Source: Ilex aquifolium
Lineage: Eukaryota; Streptophyta; Magnoliopsida; Aquifoliales; Aquifoliaceae
Reading direction: 5' to 3'
Assembly: GCA_951799425.1 (NCBI GenBank)
Contig: OX637401.1
Location: 19,940,001 to 20,004,000, forward strand
DNA length: 64,000 nt
Shown one piece after another: positions 23,602 through 35,800 of the stretch. The notes under the pieces are model-generated. The model did no database searches. It had not been told where the DNA came from and saw only the letters and a list, made by a program, of their open reading frames with translations. Every line of letters begins with the position of its first letter. Positions within the stretch are counted from its first letter, which is position 1. A program made the position numbers and the translations under genes.

Positions 23602-24093
23602 TGTTAGCACGTTTCCATAAGGAGACTTGAGGTGGCCCACATACCACATTGACTTTTTGATAATATTATATTTATAAATTATACAGATAATTTTGAGTCA
23701 AAATCTGGTAATTGAGATTATGTTCATCTACCCATTATAAGATTGTGGTTATCAAGTTAGTTGTGGTTACCAGATTAGTTTCAGAGTCCTTGATGAAAGG
23801 AACCTGATAAAGTCAATCTATATAAATGATAAGGATTGGAGTCTCTGACTTGCGTATAAATAAAGACATGTGAATGCCATCAGAAATACAGTCTATTCTG
23901 AACGTAGGCTAAGTTGGAAACCTTTTTCCCACACCTCCATAAAGTATTAGTGAGAGTGCTTAGTTTTTTTCTTTTGAGTGTTTGATCAACAAGGCTTGTG
24001 ATTCAGAATTTAAGGTTACAAGGTTTGAACGACATGGAGGGAGGTAAGTATTCTATTCCGCTGCGATATGTAATTCTCCATTGAGGTCTAACA
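23602..24093 (+). mobile_element. Copia LTR 10 (5' LTR of the full element)
   Basis: TGTTAGCACG...GGTCTAACA. Long form of the TTAGTTGTGGTTACCAG insertion. TATA box TATAAATAAAG at 23855-23865. Directly followed by the primer-binding site. Confidence 0.92.
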
Positions 24094-24095
24094 TT

Positions 24096-24107
24096 TGGTA
24101 TCAGAGC
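24096..24107 (+). other. Retrotransposon primer-binding site (initiator tRNA-Met)
   Basis: TGGTATCAGAGC, the complement of the 3' end of plant initiator tRNA-Met, lies two bases after the 5' LTR. This is the standard priming site for minus-strand synthesis in plant copia elements. None of the solo LTRs is followed by it. Confidence 0.95.
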
Positions 24108-24373
24108 CAATTCTTCTACTGTCGTTTGGCCTAAAGATAGGAGTTTTTTTTTTTATTGTTCTGATGAGGAATTATGAATCCATATTATATGATCAGAAGC
24201 GTGTATGGTAAAGATTAAGCATGTTAACTTGTGTACTTTTTGTCTTGCATGAACAATAAATTTGATCCTTAGTACGTTGGCACTATTTTAATGGATCAAA
24301 GGAACCAAATTAAATATAAGTTTTGGGACTTGTGTTTTGATGTTTCTGGAACATGTATTTAAAAAAAAAAAAA

Positions 24374-24575
24374 GGACAATAACCGGTGGACCGTAACCAT
24401 TGAATATTAGTTACAGTTTTAATTTGATGGACAATAACCGGTGGACAGTAACCATTTAATCTTAGTTACAGTTTTAATTCGGTGGACAGTAACCATTGAA
24501 TCTTAGTTACACTTTTAATTCGGTGGATAATAACTGGTGGATAGTAACCATTGAATCTTTGTTACTGTTTTAATA
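24374..24575 (+). repeat. Minisatellite in the copia leader
   Basis: Four imperfect tandem copies of a roughly 40-58 bp unit built from GGACAATAACCGGTGGA, CAGTAACCATTGAATCTTAG and TTACAGTTTTAATTCGGT. It lies between the primer-binding site and gag. Confidence 0.8.
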
Positions 24576-24593
24576 AATTTATCATAAAAAACG

Positions 24594-24596
<3 letters not shown>

Positions 24597-24643
<47 letters not shown>
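24597..24643. repeat. (AT)n microsatellite
   Basis: About 23 AT dinucleotides in the copia leader. Confidence 0.95.
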
Positions 24644-24645
<2 letters not shown>

Positions 24646-25589
24646 AATTTTTATCATTATTTTTTTGGGATCAATTTTACTATTATTCAGCGGTTCGATT
24701 TGATTAAAACTCTTGTGTGCATGTAAATTTTTTTTCAGATTTAGTCTAACTTTTGAGCAATAATGATTCATGTGCACAACCCAATTTTGGTTTATCTGAT
24801 TTAATTTTCAGATCCTAGGAACCATTTATTTTATAATGTTGGGTAGTTTTAATGTGACTTTTAAGGCTCAAATGGTTGAATTTAGTCATGAAGATTTTCC
24901 ACTAACATTTGTATAGCACCATTTGCATGTGCTATACAATGAATGTTATTTGGGTTATTTGTGTGTCTTTAAATCTATTTGCATTGTATTGCTCCTGATA
25001 TTTTTAATAATATTACCATGCCTTTAGATTAGGTTTGCTTCTGGTATATGCATGCTAAATTTGATAGAAGCATATTTAAGAAATAATTTGACATGAATTT
25101 AAGGATTTATTTATGTCATGAATTATGCCATATAAAGATGTCATATTGACTTATGAGTAGCCATAGAATCTTAAGTCATGTTGATTAGTGATTAATAAAT
25201 TTTGATCCCATAAAGATTAAAAAAATTGTTGGCATCTTCATATTGCAATTAAGTTTGTATGAGTAATTGTTTGGCCCCATAGGAAGGTAATTATTTTGTA
25301 ATACTTAGTCGGAATAAGATAGTGAATTGGGTACTATGAGGACTGGATGCCCTATGCCCACAGGTATGGGTTCGTTTTTTCTTAGTATTCTAAAATTTGC
25401 TAGTCTTATTATAAAAGTAATAGCAAATTTAACGCATGTTGCGACCTCTACCCATAGGAAAGTTTAAATTTTGCTACTGAATTTGGCATTGGTTGATTCA
25501 GATTATAGTTAATGTTTCATAGCAATAATTTATGTGTTTTCTTGGTTATGTAGTTGTTTCTACTTATAATAATTCGTCTCGTATTCCTT

Positions 25590-26328
25590 TCCTGTCTGGT
25601 GAAAAATTTTCCTACTGAAAAGACAAAGTCCTCTTAACGTTAGGGTGCATGGACATTGACTTGGCACTGCGTGTGGACGAACCAGCCGTCCCCCAGAATC
25701 AAGCACGCCAAATGAGAGAGCTGTGTATGATCGATGGGAGCGATCAAATCGCTTGAGTTTAATGCTCATTAAGTCCCACATCAGCATAAGCATTCAGGGG
25801 TCAATTCCTGAGTGTGATAAGGTAAAGGACTTCATGAAGGCTATTGAGAAACAGTTTGCAAGTTCTGATAAAGCACTCGTCAGCACCCTAATGAAGAAAC
25901 TTTTGGGTATGAAACACAACAACTCTAAAGGTGTGCATGAACACATCATGGAGATTAGGGACATTGCTGCTCGACTTAAGTCATTGGAAATAGAGATTTT
26001 AGAGTCGTTCTTGGTTCATTTCATTCTCAATTCTCTTCCTACGGAGTATGGACCATTTAAAATATCTTATAACACACAGAAAGAGAAATGGTCTATGAAT
26101 GAACTCTTGACCATGTGTGTTCAAGAGGAAGAGAGATTGAAACATAAGAAATTGGAAAGTGCTCATCTAGCAACTAATGTTAAGGGAAATGTTAAGAAGG
26201 GTAAAGGAGCTCCTAAAATGAAGAAGGATGGAAAAGTGCCAATAAAGCGATATGGCAATAAAGATGGATGCTTCTTCTGCAAGAAAATAGGACACACGAA
26301 GAAGGACTGCCCTAAATACAAGAAATGA
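25590..26328 (+). pseudogene. Copia gag (nucleocapsid) remnant
   Basis: The ORF from about 25723 reads DRWERSNRLSLMLIKSHIS, then a helical capsid-like region (AIEKQFASSDKAL, ILNSLPTEYGPF), a Lys-rich segment and a CCHC knuckle (CFFCKKIGHTKKDC). It stops at 26326. The N-terminal part (GCMDIDLALRVDEPA, near 25648) is in a different frame, so at least one frameshift separates it. No in-frame start is obvious. The Lys-rich region and the single CCHC are as expected for copia Gag, which packages the RNA. Confidence 0.88.
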
Positions 26329-26331
26329 CTT

Positions 26332-29300
26332 GAAAAGAAAGGTACTCTTTTCTATTTTGTGTGTTGTGAATCTCATTTTGTTGATGCTCCTAATAATACA
26401 TGGTGGATTGATTCTAGTACTACAATTCACATTGCCAATAGCTTGCAGGGATTTCTCAATCTAAGGAAACCGAAAGGACGTGAACAAAGCATCTATTCAG
26501 GAAACCAGATGCGTTCACAGGTGAAAGTTGTGGGAACCTTTAGACTCATTTTAAAATCCGATTTTAATTTAGATCTTGAAAATACTTTTTACATTCCATT
26601 GTTTTCTAGGAATTTGGTTTCTGTCTCAAGGCTTATGCCTTTGGGGTTTAAATTTATTTTTGAAAACTCTTATTTTAGTTTAGTCAATAATGGTACCTTT
26701 ATTGGTACTGGTAGTTTAGTTGATGGTTTATATAAATTTGATCTAGATTCCTCTTATGAAAGTAATTTGTTAACTTTGCATGCTGATGATATTGGCATAA
26801 GCATGGAATTATTAAGGAGAATTTCTCTAAGTTATGGCATAGGAGATTGTGACATATCTCCATTGAAAGAATTAAAAGGTTAGTGAATGAGGGAGTCTTG
26901 CAGACTCTTGATTTTACTAATTTTGATACTTGTATAGACTGCATTAAGGGAAAGCAGACTAACAAGACCACTAAAGGTGCCAAAAAGAGTTCTGAAATTC
27001 TTGAGATTATATACACTGACATTTGTGGACCATTTCCTACACCTTGTCTGAATGGTCATAGATATTTTATCTTGTTTATTGATGATCATACTATATACAT
27101 GTATCTCTACCTTCTTTATGATAAGGCAGAGGCGCTAGATGTCTTTAAGGCCTATAAGGTAGAGGTAGAGAAACAAAAGGAAAGAGCAATCAAAATTGTA
27201 AGGTCAGACAAGGGTAGGGAATATTATAGGAGATACACAAAAAAAGGACAAATGTCAGGACCATTTGCTAAGTTTCTCGCGGAAGAAGACATTATTGCAC
27301 AATATACAATGTCTGGCACACCTCAACAAAATGGTGTAGTCAAAAGGAGGAACCGTACACTTATAGACATGGTAAGAAGCATGATCAGTAATTCTAATCT
27401 CCATATATACTTATGGAGTGAAGTCTTGAAAACTGTCGTGTATGTCTTGAACAGGGTTCCATCTAAGGTTGTTCCCAAAACACCTTTTGAAATCTGGTAT
27501 GGATGGAAACCAAGTTTAAGACATTTACACATATGGAGGTGTCCAGTTGAAGTGAGGGTTTATAATCCTCAATTAAAGACACTGGACCCTAGGAGAGTAA
27601 GTGGATACTTCATAGGCTATCTGGTAAACTCCAAAGGGTATAGATTTTACTATCCCTCAAATACACCTAGAATTGTTGAAGCTAGAAATACTAAATTCAT
27701 TAAGGATGTTGACAATAGTGGGAGTAATTCTCATAATATTGAGTGGGAGGAATCACTGAATTTGGATACCACACCCGTGAATAGAGATAGGTTGTTTGTT
27801 TTTCAAGGTATTGATAACAATATCCTTGATGAACAAACTACTTATGAACCACCACTACAAGAGGAAGTCAACTTAGAGCCTACAGCTCAAAATCTAAAAA
27901 CAGTTGATGAGGCTGTAGAATTAAGAAGATCCTCAAGAACAAGAAAACTAGCAATTTCTAGTGAATATGTTGTATACCTTCAAGAGTCTAAGTTTGATGT
28001 TGGACCTAAGAATGATCCAAGCTTGTTTTTAGAGGTTGTGAGTGGAGAAGACTCCACACTTTGGTATGATGCCATGAAAGAATAGATGAAATCTATGGCT
28101 CATAACCAAGTTTGGGATTTCGTTGAGCTACCGAAAGGACAATCAGTTGTTGGGTGTAAATGCGTCTACAAGACCAAAAGGGATGAGTCCGATAACATAG
28201 AACGATATAAGGTCAGACTTGTAGCCAAAGGTTTTACTCAAAAGGAAGGCATCAATTATCATGAAACCTTCTCTCCAGTTTCTAAGAAGGATTCATTTAG
28301 GATAATCATGGCCCTAATGGCTCATTTCGATTTAGAGCTATATCAAATGAATGTGAAAACAGCATTCCTGAATGGGGATCTTGATGCGGAGGCATACATG
28401 AGACAACCTGAAGGATTTGAAGATTAAGAAATTCATTTGGTTTGCAAGTTGAGAAAATCTATATATGGACTAAAACAAGCTTCCCGTCAGTGGTATTTGA
28501 AGTTCCTCAATGTGATTGCTTCATATGGTTTTACAAAAAATATTGTTGATCATTGTATATACCTTAAGGTTAGAGGGAGCAAACATGTCTTTTTACTCCT
28601 ATATGTGGATGATATTTTACTTGGAAGTAATTACTTGGGTTTGTTGCATGGAACTAAGAAATTTCTTGTCCAAAACTTTGAAATGAAGGATGAAGCCTCT
28701 TATGTCATTGGCATAGAGATTCATAGAGACAGATATAAAAGAACATTAGGATTGTCTCAAAAGGCCTACATTGAAAGGGTTTTGGAAAGATTTAGAATGA
28801 AATATTGTGCTTCTATTACATCACCCATTATTAAAGGGGACAAATTCAATTTGGAACAATGTCCACAAAATAGTTTAGAATGAGAACAGATGAAAAACAT
28901 ACCCTATGCTTTGGTTGTTGGCAGCCTAATGTACGCACAGGTCTGAACACGACCTGATATCGGATATGCAGTAGGGGTGCTAGGTAGATACCAAAGTGAT
29001 CCAGGCTTTGAGCACTGGAAGGCTGCTAAATGAGTTATAAGGTATCTACAAGGAACCAAATATTATAGACTCACATACAAGTACATTGAAATTTTGGAAG
29101 TGGTTGGATATTCGGACTCAGATTTTTCCGGATGCGTAGAAACTAAAAAGTCTACTTTAGGATACATCTATCTTCTCGTGGGAGGAGCTGTTTCTTGGAG
29201 AAGCACTAAGCAGACCATCATCGCTTCATCTACTATGGAGGCAGAATTCATTGCTTGCTATGAAACTACATCACAGACATTGTGGTTGAGGAATTTTATC

Positions 29301-29537
29301 AAGGGCTTGAAGGTTGTCGATTCTATTGCTCGACCCTTAAAGATTTATTGTGATAATTCGGCTGCGGTTTTCTTCTCTAAAAATAACAAAAGTGGAAGCC
29401 GAAGTAAACATATTAACATTAAGTATTTATTTGTCAGAGATCATATTAATAAGCATGAGGTGGCTAATGATCATATTAGCACTGAGCTAATGTTAGCAGA
29501 TCCCATGACTCTTTGTCGGCTAAATTGTATAAAGTGA
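26332..29537 (+). pseudogene. Copia pol: protease, integrase, reverse transcriptase, RNase H (degenerate)
   Basis: The protease region (from about 26401) reads WWIDSSTTIHI, where the family has D-S/T-G-A: the active-site Gly is Ser. Integrase runs 26883-27700 with TDICGP and RSDKGREYY, but the third catalytic position reads NGVVKRRNRTL where copia has GVAERRNRTL, so the Glu is Lys. An in-frame TAG at 28083 precedes the reverse transcriptase, which keeps NVKTAFLNGDL, YGLKQASRQWY and LLYVDDILL. More stops are at about 28425, 28881, 28946 and 29031. RNase H (SDSDFSGC, SSTMEAEFIA) continues until the TIR insertion at 29534. This copy cannot transpose on its own. Confidence 0.93.
29525..29533 (+). 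repeat. Left 9-bp target-site duplication of the TIR element
   Basis: TTGTATAAA here and at 36901-36909. The uninterrupted homologous sequence in the left copia stub (2539-2548, TTGTATAAAA) has it once. The duplicated bases are part of the copia LYK codons. Confidence 0.93.
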
Positions 29538-29769
29538 AAATTGGAAGTGAGTCCCCCTAGATGTACTTGTTTGGAGATGAGTCCGGCAAGGAAACTTATA
29601 AGGGGCTAAGTCCATGTTTAAAATTATATGTAATGACTTAAGTCCACTTTTTTTTTTTATCTCAAAAATACCCTTCCTTGAAAGGAAGTTAAATTAATTT
29701 CCTATTTTGGAAATTGTTATCCCTTAATTCAAGGTCAATTAAAATATGCCAATAAAATCTCCATCATAA

Positions 29770-29788
29770 ATTTAAAATTCAAATTCAA

Positions 29789-29858
<70 letters not shown>

Positions 29859-29868
29859 AATTCAAAGA

Positions 29869-29924
<56 letters not shown>

Positions 29925-30007
29925 CTCCATCATAAATTTAAAATTCAAATTCAAAGCTCTCTCTTTTTCTTTCTCTCTCTATATATATATATATATCAAA
30001 TTCAAAA

Positions 30008-30048
<41 letters not shown>

Positions 30049-30055
30049 GATATAC
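29770..30055. repeat. Compound (CT)n(AT)n minisatellite
   Basis: Four tandem blocks, each AAATTCAAATTCAAAG-like followed by (CT)n and then (TA)n, at about 29770-29855, 29856-29920, 29930-29996 and 29997-30050. Two of the blocks also include AAATCTCCATCATAAATTT. Inside the TIR element, left of the virus. Confidence 0.88.
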
Positions 30056-30248
30056 ACGCTGGGTTGTTATGAGATGATGCAAGTATAGTGGTGGCGGTGG
30101 TGTGGAGTAAAAATGAGTCATCGAAGTGGAACTTGAATGAGCTTTTGTGTGGTGGTGAGCGTTGTTGTGGAGGTGATGACAACGTGATGATTGACGTTGC
30201 TCGAGAGGTGACGATGGTGTGATAGTGGTAGTGCTATGGTGAGGAAAG

Positions 30249-30293
<45 letters not shown>
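30249..30293. repeat. (AT)n microsatellite
   Basis: About 22 TA dinucleotides. The sequence from 30300 to 30725 that follows is low-complexity, T-rich and built of ATGTTACT(G/A)TT-like units with no coding capacity. Confidence 0.93.
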
Positions 30294-30296
<3 letters not shown>

Positions 30297-30722
30297 AATT
30301 CATGTTACTATTTTTTTTATTATGTTACTGTTCATGTTACTACTTTTGTTGAGTATGTTACTGTTCATGTTCCTATTATTTTGAGCATGTTACTGTTTTT
30401 GTTGAGCATGTTACTACTATTATTTTACTAAATATTAATATTCAATGTTACTATTTGTTTTGTTTTTTAATATTACTATTTTTTGTGTTTGAATGGTACT
30501 ATTTTTTGCGTTTGAATTTGAGAGAAATAATTATTGTTAAGTATGTTACAACTTTTGTTGAACATGTTACTGTTGTTATTTTTTAAAAATATTAATATTG
30601 AATGTTTCAATTTTTTTTTATGTTTAAATGTTACTATTTTTTTGTGTTTAAATGTATTATTTTTTGTATCCAAATCATAACTTTTTTTGTATTTGAATGT
30701 TACTATTTTTTATTTTTAATGT

Positions 30723-30726
<4 letters not shown>

Positions 30727-30791
<65 letters not shown>
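30727..30791. repeat. (AT)n microsatellite at the left edge of the viral insert
   Basis: About 32 AT dinucleotides immediately left of the first sequence attributable to the pararetrovirus. Some plant endogenous pararetroviruses are known to be found at AT-dinucleotide tracts. Confidence 0.9.
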
Positions 30792-30796
<5 letters not shown>

Positions 30797-31137
30797 AAAG
30801 AACATATAGAATATTCTGCGGAAGGAATAGCAAATTCACAAGGAATTTTATAAACAGTAATAGCCATGGGCGAATCACAAGCTGTAGATATAAATGGCAA
30901 AATAATTTTCTTTACTGAAGAAAATCTTTCCAAACAATTTACAATACTTGAAAATAAAGATAAATACTTACAGCACTAGCACTAGTGGGCTAGTGGAAAT
31001 AAGCAGAGTAAAAACTCTTAATGCTCTTCATTTGCATCATTATGAAGGCAAGATACAAATATGAGAGAGGGTAGGAGAGTGCTTACAGGGCTTGTAGTAG
31101 TCTAACAAGACTTTCTTTCAAAATGAAATGGAGAAGG

Positions 31138-31147
31138 CCTTATATAG
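31138..31147 (-). promoter_or_regulatory. Putative pararetroviral promoter TATA box
   Basis: On the minus strand, CTATATAAGG is followed by a C/T-rich segment, in the non-coding region beyond viral ORF2. Caulimoviruses drive their pregenomic RNA from such a TATA box in the large intergenic region. The placement after the last ORF fits an integrated circular genome. Function is not shown. Confidence 0.55.
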
Positions 31148-31476
31148 AGGTAAGGACTTCAGAGGGAATCGTTGTAATGATTTCCCTTTTGCTTTAACTC
31201 TGGGTAAAGTCTTTCACCTTCTACTTTCGGTGGAAAAGGCGGAGTAAATGACTTTTACTCAGGGTGAATATTAACTAAAGGGACTAATGGGCCCTGCTGT
31301 TGTCTGGAGAATCTACTTTTGGTGGAAAGCAGATCTGAATGATAATTGTCGGCTGCTTTACTAGGGGAAAGAGCCAGGCTCACTTATTGATGTCTTATTG
31401 TTACTCGTGACAGACAGCTTTTCTTCCACTAGTGGGGGAAGTAGTGATTGAAGCCATCACGGGTAAAGAATAAGAA

Positions 31477-32871
31477 TCAAGGAGAAGCCAGATCAGGAGT
31501 GAGATCATCATATCCTGCATAAGGGTCTTGAGCATCTTGGAGGGTATCCGATGCATTAACAGAACCTTGTGAAGATACTGATGAGTCACTGTCACTGTCA
31601 GACCCTTGAAGAAGCTTTAATAACATCTTGGCAGTCTTCTTCTTTGAGGTCTTCTTCTTGCTTGAATCCTTAGAGGAGGATTTCTTCTGTTTGCCGGAAT
31701 CCTTAGCAGAGGATTTTTCCAGCTTTAATGGGACTGTGGAAGGACTAGCAGTGTCCTTAACTGGAGTTGCTGGAGGCAAGGTTGTTGTCACCGCTACAGG
31801 GGTTGGAACCTTGACTGGAAACTCCTTCTTGACAATAGTGATAATGTCACTTTGCTGGAACCTGGGCCACCATTTGGCATAGAATTGTCTGACTACATTG
31901 TATCCAGCAATTTCCCATTTCCACTTGAGTATCCATGGGACTTTGTACCTGCAAATAAACATTATTAAAAAGGGAAACTGACTCTCATGTTTACTAGGTC
32001 GGTAAATAGATGAGAAGACAGTAATTTGATCTTGGAGATCAACAGGAAAGATTTCAGGAATGGGGCCATGCAAAAACCACCACTGTGCGAACCAGACAGG
32101 AATCTGGCTCTTGAAATCTTTATGGAAATTAAGGAACCATGAATGGGAGTAGTCCTCATTCTGGTGGAGTAATATTTTAAACCATGATTCTTTGTAATCA
32201 TAGTAATTGAACTGTCTGTTGTGGTATGGAAGATCTCGAAGCAAAGAAGGGTGAGATCCCCATTCACTGACAGAAATAATCTTCAGAATAATCAAAGAAT
32301 GATAAATAACCTTATTTGGGTTAAACTTATCATTAATTGGTTTAACAAAGATTGACCTGGTAAAGAACAGGATATCCTGATAGAAACTATGGGTTTTCTC
32401 AGGGTCAGATGGAATAAAGGTTCATCCTGGTTCAATAAAAGCATTGACTAAGTCAACAGGGTCAGTCAAATGAATATAGGGTGGTTCAATGGCAAATACA
32501 TTATGTGTATAAGCCTTGATGTAATCAACCATTGGGCCTTTATGGGCTGACTGGGAATGGAGATGACTATATGGGTTAACAACCTGGCTAACAGGCCTGA
32601 TGGGTGGTTGTTGGGCCATTTGATTGAAGGTGAGTGGGTTGACAGTAGTAGTCGGCAGGGCTACTGGCCTGGTGACTAAGGAAGAAGTGGATTGGGCTAC
32701 TAGCCTTACTGGATTAGGGTTTCCCAAAGAGTGGAAACGATTGGATAAAGGAATTGCGGCTATTTGAGCTGGCAATTGGCTTGGGCTAGGTAAGGCTAAT
32801 AACTTTTGTTTTCCCGTATCCCTCCCAGGTTTGGAAGAGGAACTGGGGTTATTTTTGTTCCTGTCCGCCAT
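31477..32871 (-). pseudogene. Endogenous pararetrovirus ORF2, function unknown, one nonsense codon
   Basis: Starts at the ATG at 32871 (MADRNKNN), overlapping the end of ORF1 by about 20 bases in another frame. Residues 1-150 are Ser/Pro/Gln-rich. A single in-frame TGA at 32422-32424 interrupts it and the same frame then continues to 31477, so the unbroken length would be about 465 residues. The middle is rich in Trp and aromatic residues (WFAQWWFLHGPIPE, KWKWEIAGYN). The C-terminus has a Lys/Ser basic stretch and then a Ser/Asp acidic tail. A downstream ORF of roughly this size and unknown function is reported for florendoviruses. No function can be assigned. Confidence 0.75.
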
Positions 32872-35800
32872 GAGGTTCCTGCAGAAATTCACGGGTTAGG
32901 AAATCAGGAATACAGTTATTACTGCCTTTAATATATTCGATGTCAAAATCGAAAATACTCAAAATAGATTGCCATCTGGCAAAAATCTGCTTACTAGCAA
33001 TATTTTGAACATCTTTTTCTAAAACATGTTTTGCTGATTTACAGTCGACACGAATTAGAAATTTCTGATTTAATATATCATCCTGAAATTTTGAGACACA
33101 CAGGACAATAGCTAAGATTTCTTTTTTAATAGTACTATAATTTGCTTGTGCTTTGTTCCAAATTCCAGAATGGAACCGGACAATTTGTTCAGGAGAATTA
33201 GGAGATTCTCTCTGAAGAAGGATACCACCATAGCCAACATCGGAGGCATCAGTCTGAATGATTTTGAAGGAATCAACAGATGGTATACCAAGACAGGGCA
33301 AGGTTTTGATGAACTGTTTGACCTGTTTGACAATAGAGGTATGGACAGATGTCCAAGGAGAAGGATTTCCTTTGAGTCTGTCATACAGAGGCTTAACGGT
33401 TTTCCTAAGATCCTGATAGAAGTCAGAAACATAATTTAGGGAACCTAAGAACCTTTGTAGTTGAGTTTTATCAGTGATCTCATCAGGAAACTTATCTGCA
33501 AATTGGATAGATCTACTGATAGGAACAATGGTAGACTGTTGGATGTTATATCCAAGAAACCTTACTGAGGTTTGGAACAACTTAATCTTAGGAGCAGAGA
33601 TGACTAAACCATTTTGCTTGACAATCTCTACAAAGGCATTAAGATGTTTCCAATGTTCTTCTATTGACCTAGAGAATATGAGAATATCATCTGTATAGAC
33701 AATAGAGAAATGACTAATACAATTAAAAATTTCATTCATTATGTTCTGGAATTCACTAGGAGCATTTTTTAAACCAAATGCCATAACATTCCATTCATAA
33801 TGACCAAAAGGAGTTACAAAGGCAGTTTTATACCTATCTTCTGGATGGATTTGAATCTGCCAATAACCACTTTTAAGATCAAATTTTGAAAATATTATAG
33901 ACTTACTAAGTCTTTTAATCAAATCTTGTTTGTTTGGAATTGGGTACCTGATCCATTCCAAAACAACATTCAATGGTTTATAATTGATTACTAACTTTGG
34001 GACACCTCTTTCTAATTCTGCATTTTTTATGACATAGAAAGCTGGGCATGACCAAGGAGATTTGCTATTTCTGATGATACCATTTTTAAGCAATTCAGAA
34101 ATCTCTTTTTTGCAGATTTCCATTGTTTCATGGTTCATCTGAATAGGTCTAGATTTAGTGGGGATATCTGTCTCACTAAAACCTTTAATATATGGAAGTC
34201 TTATCATGTGTTTCTTCCTATGCCAGAAAGCTGTAGGAAGGGTAGAACAAACTTCTGCTTCCAATTTTTCTTTGAACCTTTCAATCCTTTGCATTAAGAT
34301 TGGGTTGGTTAATTGTTCATTAATCCTAAGGTGATTAATTTCTTCTTGTAGAAATTTCACTTGATTAATCTTTCTGTTGATAACATTAAGGGACTTCGAG
34401 ATTGAATAATCTTTGAGCTGCCTTAATTGTTTCTCTTCTGGTTTAGTAACAAATTTAAAAACTACAGTTTGACCAAAAGGCTTGGTTGTTAGTCCATCTG
34501 TACCTGTTGTAAAAGGATACAATAAGTATACAAACGGTAAACCAAGAATGACTAAGTCAGTCATGTCTTTCACAAGTATGAATGATGTTTTAAAACATAC
34601 ATCATCTTGACAAACATGCACCTTTGGTAATTTATATTTAACCTTCATTCTACTGCCATTGGCAGAACTAATTCTCTCCAATGTTTTTTCATAGAATTTA
34701 GTTGGAATTATCCCTTCCTGGATACAATTTACATCTGCACCAGTATTAATAAGGGCAATGGTATTAAGAATAAAATCATCAGAAATAACGATTTTAACCT
34801 CAACATACCATTTTTGGACAGTAAGATGATTAATTAGATTAATCCTTTTATCATCAGTTTGTGAGCATCCATCATGAAATGGCAGGTTCGTTAAACTAGA
34901 ATTTTCCACAGTAGAGGTGGAGGTTACGGGTATCCCCTGGGAACATGCTCTGTTATGACTAAATGGATTGACTAAGTTTTCAGATTCAGATTGATCTTCA
35001 GGATCTGAGTCCTTTGATTTATCTAAATCCTTTCCAATTTGTAAAAGACTTAAAGCTTCTGCAAATTTCTTGTCTTGAGCTTTTAGATCTTTTATTTCAA
35101 CTTTTAATTTGTTAACTTCACTCTGGAGATCTTGTAAGGTGACTTCTTTCTTCTTTTCCTTACTAAATCTTTCCATAATTTTGTTAAGACTAATAAGTTG
35201 TTTTTCAGGATCAAGTTGTTTATTATCTTTCTTAACAAACAAATTCCTAAGTTGCTTAACATATTTATCTTTAAGATCTGGATCTTCTATCTTGGAGATT
35301 AGATCAATTAAGATATGTTCTTCAGATTGTTTAGTAATAACCCTAACCTTTTTGGGGCATCTACTACCTAATTTAATGTTAGGTTCACTAGGGTTATCAG
35401 AGGCTGAATGATATTCTGAAGAATCTTCATGGCTTTCTGAGCTATCTGATTCTTCTTCATCTGAAACTGGGTTATTTAGCCTAAAGATTTTAAGAATTTT
35501 TTCTTCGTCTTCTGGGGCTAAGTTTAACCTTTTAACTTGTTTTTTAACTGGACAATCAGGACTAATGTGGCCTGGCTTTCCACAGTTAAAACATTTCATA
35601 TCATCATGAACAGCTTTTCCTTTCCCTTTCCCCCCTGATTTTTTCTTATAAGTGTTACGCTTATAAGGCTTTCTAGACTTCCTAGTGGGATGGCTAGAAG
35701 TTTCAGGTTTGGCAAAGGATCTCTTACTACGTCTGTGGTAAGATTTGCTCTTAGAATAAGGCCTATGAGTTTTATGTTTTCTGGACTGGGATGATGCTAT

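Larger units (their letters stand above)
2974..24093 (+). repeat. Tandem array: [copia LTR + T2 RNase promoter/exon 1/intron start] x10
   Basis: LTR starts at 2974, 4736, 9996, 11771, about 13483 (truncated), 14932, 16611, 18362, 20130, 21880 and 23602 alternate with ribonuclease exon-1 segments in the same orientation. Undisturbed periods are about 1.68-1.78 kb. Every internal LTR has the same left flank (intron sequence ending TTTCAC or a close variant) and the same right flank (TGTTCTTCC), and these do not match each other as target duplications would. This fits amplification by LTR-LTR recombination rather than independent insertions. Unit 2 is enlarged by a hAT insertion (5284-8799). Confidence 0.93.

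Noticed and set aside
2974-24093. Regular repeat spacing resembling a CRISPR array
   Set aside because: The repeats are about 470-490-bp LTRs alternating with homologous exon segments in a plant genome, not short repeats with unique spacers.
30118-30303. ORFs rich in YIYIYI
   Set aside because: Translations of AT dinucleotide repeats.
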